A stretch of 34,596 nucleotides of DNA from Alphaproteobacteria bacterium (GTDB lineage: Bacteria; Pseudomonadota; Alphaproteobacteria; Bin95), in the NCBI GenBank assembly GCA_022825195.1, contig JAJDYL010000216.1, forward strand, positions 1 through 34,596. The letters run 5' to 3'. Both the position numbers and the translations under genes were made by a program. The notes below the pieces were generated by a model that saw only the letters and a program-made list of their open reading frames with translations, had not been told where the DNA came from and made no database searches. Of the stretch, positions 32,033 through 34,596 are shown one piece after another. Each line of letters begins with the position of its first letter. Position 1 is the stretch's first letter.

Positions 32033-32581
32033 CTATTCCGCCTTCCTGCGGTCCAGCAGGGCGGCGGCGAGGCCCGCGAGGCCGGGGACCGGCTGGCCGG
32101 CGGCGAGCGCCTTGTCGCGCGAGCGCTCATGCACCGCGACCCCCAGCACGGCGAGCGCCACGCCCCACATGGCGCTGAGCGAGGCGGCGGCGGCCAGGAT
32201 CGCCGGCGCGTCGGCCGGGTGCGCCACCACCGCCCAGGCGATGGCGGCCATCTGCAGCGCCCAGGCGGCCGTCACCGCATAGCCGAAAGTCGGCCGCCAG
32301 CGGCGGACATAGGCGTCTTCGGAGCGGGTCTCGGCGCGCATGGTGGCGTTGACTTCGCGGAGCGCAGTCTCGGCCTCGCGGGAGCGGGCCTGCGCCTCGA
32401 TGCGCCGATTGGCGGCGTCGAGCGCGTCGGGGGCGATGGCGCCATTGCTCAGCACGCCGTCAACCTCGCGCAGCGCCTTGGCGGCCGTGTCCGCCACAGG
32501 GTTGTCGAGCGCCTCCAGCCCGGCGCCCGCAAGGCGGGCGATGAGCGGCAGGCCGATCTGGGCGAGAAGTGCGGGGATCAT
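32033..32581 (-). CDS. Holin of the three-TM gene-transfer-agent type
   Basis: A 182-residue protein matching the GTA_holin_3TM family. It has a helical N-terminus (MIPALLAQIGLPLIARLAGA), then a charged region (EAQARSREAETALREVNATM), RRWRPTFGY, and two strong membrane helices (VTAAWALQMAAIAWAVVA and ILAAAASLSAMWGVALAVLG) followed by ERSRDKA. Holins make the membrane pores for phage or GTA release. A strong aggaggaaa precedes the ATG. It lies 123 nt downstream of the terminase on the same strand, a phage-like neighbourhood without visible capsid genes in this window. Confidence 0.85.
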   Translation of the reverse strand: MIPALLAQIGLPLIARLAGAGLEALDNPVADTAAKALREVDGVLSNGAIAPDALDAANRRIEAQARSREAETALREVNATMRAETRSEDAYVRRWRPTFGYAVTAAWALQMAAIAWAVVAHPADAPAILAAAASLSAMWGVALAVLGVAVHERSRDKALAAGQPVPGLAGLAAALLDRRKAE

Positions 32582-32624
32582 GGGGTTTCCTCCTGTGGAA
32601 GGTGGTTGGTGGATGGGGCGGGCC

Positions 32625-32704
32625 CGTCATGGAGGCCGTCCCTCGATACGCGGCTGGCGCCGCTATCCGGGATGAGGGGGCGGAGTTCCGCTCCCGGCCC
32701 CGCC
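32625..32704. repeat. Interspersed-repeat-like segment between terminase and holin
   Basis: The segment carries ctcgatacgcggc, then cgccgctatccgggatgagg, a pattern that resembles the short interspersed repeats of many alphaproteobacterial chromosomes. I see no second copy in this window, so the call rests on pattern memory. Confidence 0.3.
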
Positions 32705-34180
32705 TCAGATGCCGAAATCGGTGCGGGCGTGGCGGGATCTTGCCGCGGGGCGCCACTCCCGGCGCGGGGCGCGGCCGGACGGGCCGAGGCGGTAGGGTTC
32801 CGCCAGCAGCGCGCAGGCCGCCGCGTCCAGCCCGTCGTCCCGGCCCTTGCCGCCCGGCCGCCATTCCCTGAGTTCGCGCAGGAAGGGCGACTGGAACACG
32901 CTCGCATGGGCCCAGAGCGCCCGGGCGGCAAGCGGCGCGTCGAAGGCCTCAAGGATGCGCTCATGCTTCGGCCGGTGGTTGTGGAATGCCTGCACCGTCG
33001 CCCCGTAGCCCTTTCGCTTGAGCTGCCGGCGCAGGATGTCCGGCAGGAAGGCTCCGAGTCCGTTCTTTTCGACAAAGATGACCGGCAGATGGAGCTTGCG
33101 CGCCTGGGCCGCCACCTGCCGGCAAAGATCGGCCCCCCGGTTCGGGGTGTCCGCGGTTTTCGGGTCGTGGACCGTATAGACCACCCGGTGCAGCAGCCGC
33201 CGGCCGTCCTCGTCGGTATAGACTGCCGCCAGCACGGAGGCGTCGCCCCTGTCCGGCCTGCCGAAGGAGGGGTCCCACCAGGCCGACGCGGAGACCAGCC
33301 GCCGGCCTTCCAGCCGGAGCACGGGCTCGCCGTTCGCCTCGCTGTATTCGAGCCGGCCCTCGTAGCGGCGCAGCCATTCCGCGTTCAGCCGGCCCTCCAC
33401 CGCCTGTACGGGTTTGAGCAGCATCTGGCTGGCGTAGCGCGCCGGCCCCGAGCGGCGGCGGATGGTCTCGATGCGCTCCGGCGTGTAGTGCTCCGGCCAG
33501 GAATCCTCCCTGAGCGGCTCCTCCAGCCGGTGGTAGTCGTGGAGGAAGGGCAACTCCTCGTCCTCTTCCGGCCGCGGGTCCTCGGCGTAGATGGAGTAAT
33601 AGCTGTGCGGCGTGCCGCTGTAGATCTGGAGGCCGCCGGGGCTCAGCACATAGTCGGCCTCGGAGAGGCGCGCACGCAGGTCGGCCCGCTTCGCCGGCGT
33701 GCCGCAGGTGTTCGGCACTTCGACATCGTCGCAGATCACGACATCGGCGTGGCTTCCGGTAATGTTGGCCCCGATGCCGCGCGCCAGCAGCGAGGGGTCG
33801 CGCGAGACAAGGCGGCGCGGCACGGTCAGCCGGTCGGCCGCCCATTCTTCGGGCTTGTCGGGCCGGAGCGCTTCCGTGTCGGGATGGCGCTCGAGGATGC
33901 GGCGCACGGTGCGCACCGTCTTCGCGGCGAGCTGCGACTCGGCCGCCAGCACCAGGATGCGCCGGTCCGGGTTGCATTTGAGCAGCCAGGCGGACAGCAG
34001 GCCGAGCAGGGTCGATTTGCCCGAGCCCCGGAAGGCCAGCAGCAGCATGCGCCGCGCGCCCCCGGCGATCCGGCGGCCGAACCAATCGGCAATGTTCCGG
34101 TGGAGCGCCGGCGTGGCCAGCTTCTGGCTCCGGTTCCAGGCTTCCAGGAATGAGGAGAAGGTGGGAAGGGCGGGATTCAT
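32705..34180 (-). CDS. Phage terminase large subunit
   Basis: A 491-residue packaging ATPase-nuclease. The ATPase half has Walker A FRGSGKST (50-57) and Walker B VVICDDVE (147-154), followed by a coupling motif near SGTP (188-191). The nuclease half (about 290-460) has the RNase-H-like acidic set WWDPSFG, VEKNGLG and GRDDGLDAA. The length is normal and all core residues are visible, so it looks functional. The ATG at 34180 has ggagg upstream. It would pair with a small subunit and portal; neither is visible in the window. A perfect hairpin lies just upstream (34203-34231). Confidence 0.9.
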   Translation of the reverse strand: MNPALPTFSSFLEAWNRSQKLATPALHRNIADWFGRRIAGGARRMLLLAFRGSGKSTLLGLLSAWLLKCNPDRRILVLAAESQLAAKTVRTVRRILERHPDTEALRPDKPEEWAADRLTVPRRLVSRDPSLLARGIGANITGSHADVVICDDVEVPNTCGTPAKRADLRARLSEADYVLSPGGLQIYSGTPHSYYSIYAEDPRPEEDEELPFLHDYHRLEEPLREDSWPEHYTPERIETIRRRSGPARYASQMLLKPVQAVEGRLNAEWLRRYEGRLEYSEANGEPVLRLEGRRLVSASAWWDPSFGRPDRGDASVLAAVYTDEDGRRLLHRVVYTVHDPKTADTPNRGADLCRQVAAQARKLHLPVIFVEKNGLGAFLPDILRRQLKRKGYGATVQAFHNHRPKHERILEAFDAPLAARALWAHASVFQSPFLRELREWRPGGKGRDDGLDAAACALLAEPYRLGPSGRAPRREWRPAARSRHARTDFGI

Positions 34181-34202
34181 GAAACCTCCGTTGAAGTGGA
34201 TC

Positions 34203-34231
34203 GCGGCTGGCGGCCACTGGCCGCCAGCCGC
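34203..34231 (-). other. Perfect 13-bp inverted repeat upstream of the terminase
   Basis: gcggctggcggcc (34203-34215) is the exact inverted complement of 34219-34231 with a 3-nt loop. It falls between the stop of the 59-aa gene and the terminase ribosome-binding site, with no T-run. It could be an RNA hairpin controlling terminase, a processing site, or a packaging/recombination site; these are inferences. Confidence 0.7.
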
Positions 34232-34234
34232 CGG

Positions 34235-34414
34235 TTACCGCCTGAGCGCGTCGATCTTCTCGGCCAGCACGGCGAGCGCGCGCGTATTGGCGACGATCAC
34301 GTCGAGCACCTGCTGGCGGCCGCGCGCGTCGCGGTTCAGCAGCCAGGCGGCGAGCCCCCAGCCGAGCGCGAGCGGCCCGTATTCCGCGAAGACGCGGAGC
34401 GCGAGCGTGTCCAC
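34235..34414 (-). CDS. Small phage-associated membrane protein (59 residues)
   Basis: A GTG at 34414 after aagggcgg opens a 59-codon frame. It begins MDTLALRVFAEYGPLALGWG, followed by LAAWLLNRDARG. This gives one membrane helix and a basic stop-transfer end, then an amphipathic helix (VIVANTRALAVLAEKIDALRR). Codon third positions are strongly GC-biased as in neighbours. It precedes terminase by 54 nt in the same direction, so it is probably part of the phage-like operon. Its function is not recognised. Confidence 0.6.
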   Translation of the reverse strand: MDTLALRVFAEYGPLALGWGLAAWLLNRDARGRQQVLDVIVANTRALAVLAEKIDALRR

Positions 34415-34429
34415 GGGGGACCGCCCTTG

Positions 34430-34596
34430 TCAGCGGCCGCGCGGGGCGAGCAGCCCGCCCGCGCGGCGCAGCAGCCCCAGCCGGTCGAGACGGCCGGCAT
34501 GGGCGCGGTCGGCCCCCAGCGCCGCAAGCCGCCGGGCGGCCGCATCGCCCGCATCGCTCCCTTGCCGCGCGCTTTCGGCCGCGAGCCCGCCGAGCA
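34430..34596 (-). CDS. Partial gene of the phage-like module, cut by the window edge
   Basis: The minus strand is open from the window edge to TGA at 34430-34432, giving about 54 residues (LGGLAAESARQGSDAGDAAA and on to LRRAGGLLAPRGR). It is helical and Ala/Arg/Leu-rich with GC-biased third positions. It ends 15 nt before the 59-aa gene start. A small terminase subunit would fit the position, but no motif supports it. The N-terminus is outside the window. Confidence 0.5.
   Translation of the reverse strand, partial: LGGLAAESARQGSDAGDAAARRLAALGADRAHAGRLDRLGLLRRAGGLLAPRGR

Noticed and set aside
32129..34153. A 674-codon plus-strand open frame opposite terminase and holin
   Set aside because: It is antisense to genes with clear motifs, its composition is R/G/A/P/H-rich and it matches no family. 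High GC leaves long antisense frames open throughout the window (also at 19274-21457, 21276-23522, 24012-25826 and 26059-27723).
31892..34596. Complete prophage
   Set aside because: No integrase, repressor, portal, capsid, tail or lysin gene is visible and there is no attachment repeat; only the module itself can be supported.

Overview
The window is GC-rich, densely coded DNA with strongly GC-biased third codon positions. It is most likely chromosomal DNA of an alphaproteobacterium of the Rhodospirillales/Rhizobiales type. The reasons are the gene content (full liv and polar amino-acid ABC transporters, CaiB/BaiF CoA-transferase, LLM flavin enzymes, DUF1640 coiled coils, a GTA-type 3TM holin) and the interspersed repeats. 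This placement is an inference; no rRNA or other phylogenetic marker is present.

Layout. (1) 1-218: a short interspersed repeat cluster. (2) 361-6160, minus strand: a complete branched-chain-type ABC importer in the order livF-livH-livK-livM-livG, followed by a class II aldolase-like enzyme. (3) 6251-6776: a divergent intergenic region with a 33-codon remnant of a short-chain dehydrogenase and a good sigma70-type promoter. (4) 6777-12025: a polar amino-acid ABC importer (binding protein, two permeases, ATPase). The ATPase gene is separated from the permeases by an ornithine-cyclodeaminase-family gene and an inverted GhrA-type 2-hydroxyacid dehydrogenase. (5) 12068-13720: a gene graveyard. It holds the C-terminal stub of a CoxM-like FAD subunit, a CoxS-like 2Fe-2S subunit that has lost its natural end, the first ~20 codons of a CaiB/BaiF CoA-transferase facing it, an intact 118-aa alpha/beta-barrel protein, an orphan SEC-C motif and an AT-rich patch with inverted repeats. 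(6) 13835-15675, minus strand: a translationally coupled pair, a PD-(D/E)XK-nuclease-like protein and a secreted 150-aa protein. (7) 15964-16054: tRNA-Ser(GGA) with encoded CCA and a recognisable promoter. (8) 16151-19190: a plus-strand operon of class III aminotransferase (dialkylglycine decarboxylase-like), DehI-like protein and enoyl-CoA hydratase. (9) 19198-21285, minus strand: CoA-transferase and a DjlA/TerB-J-domain protein. (10) 21429-28122, plus strand: sulfatase, coiled-coil DUF1640 protein, then a four-gene catabolic-looking cluster (internally duplicated protein of unknown function, ThDP enzyme, alpha/beta hydrolase without its serine, LLM monooxygenase). (11) 28140-31870: a frameshifted DUF1640 paralogue, a second LLM enzyme, a repeat-containing coiled-coil membrane protein, then a 2-hydroxyacid dehydrogenase and an HpcH/HpaI aldolase. 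(12) 31892-34596, minus strand: a phage/GTA-like module of 3TM holin, terminase large subunit and small proteins, running off the window edge.

Together the genes suggest a heterotroph that imports amino acids and small acids and breaks them down through imino-acid reduction, PLP chemistry, CoA-linked steps, ThDP chemistry and retro-aldol cleavage. The best candidate for an undescribed system is the 23500-26003 pair: a protein made of two tandem copies of an uncharacterised ~90-residue module, coupled by an ATGA overlap to a ThDP-dependent enzyme, followed by a serine-less alpha/beta hydrolase and a flavin monooxygenase. The PD-(D/E)XK plus secreted-protein pair next to the tRNA and the decayed region is the second candidate.
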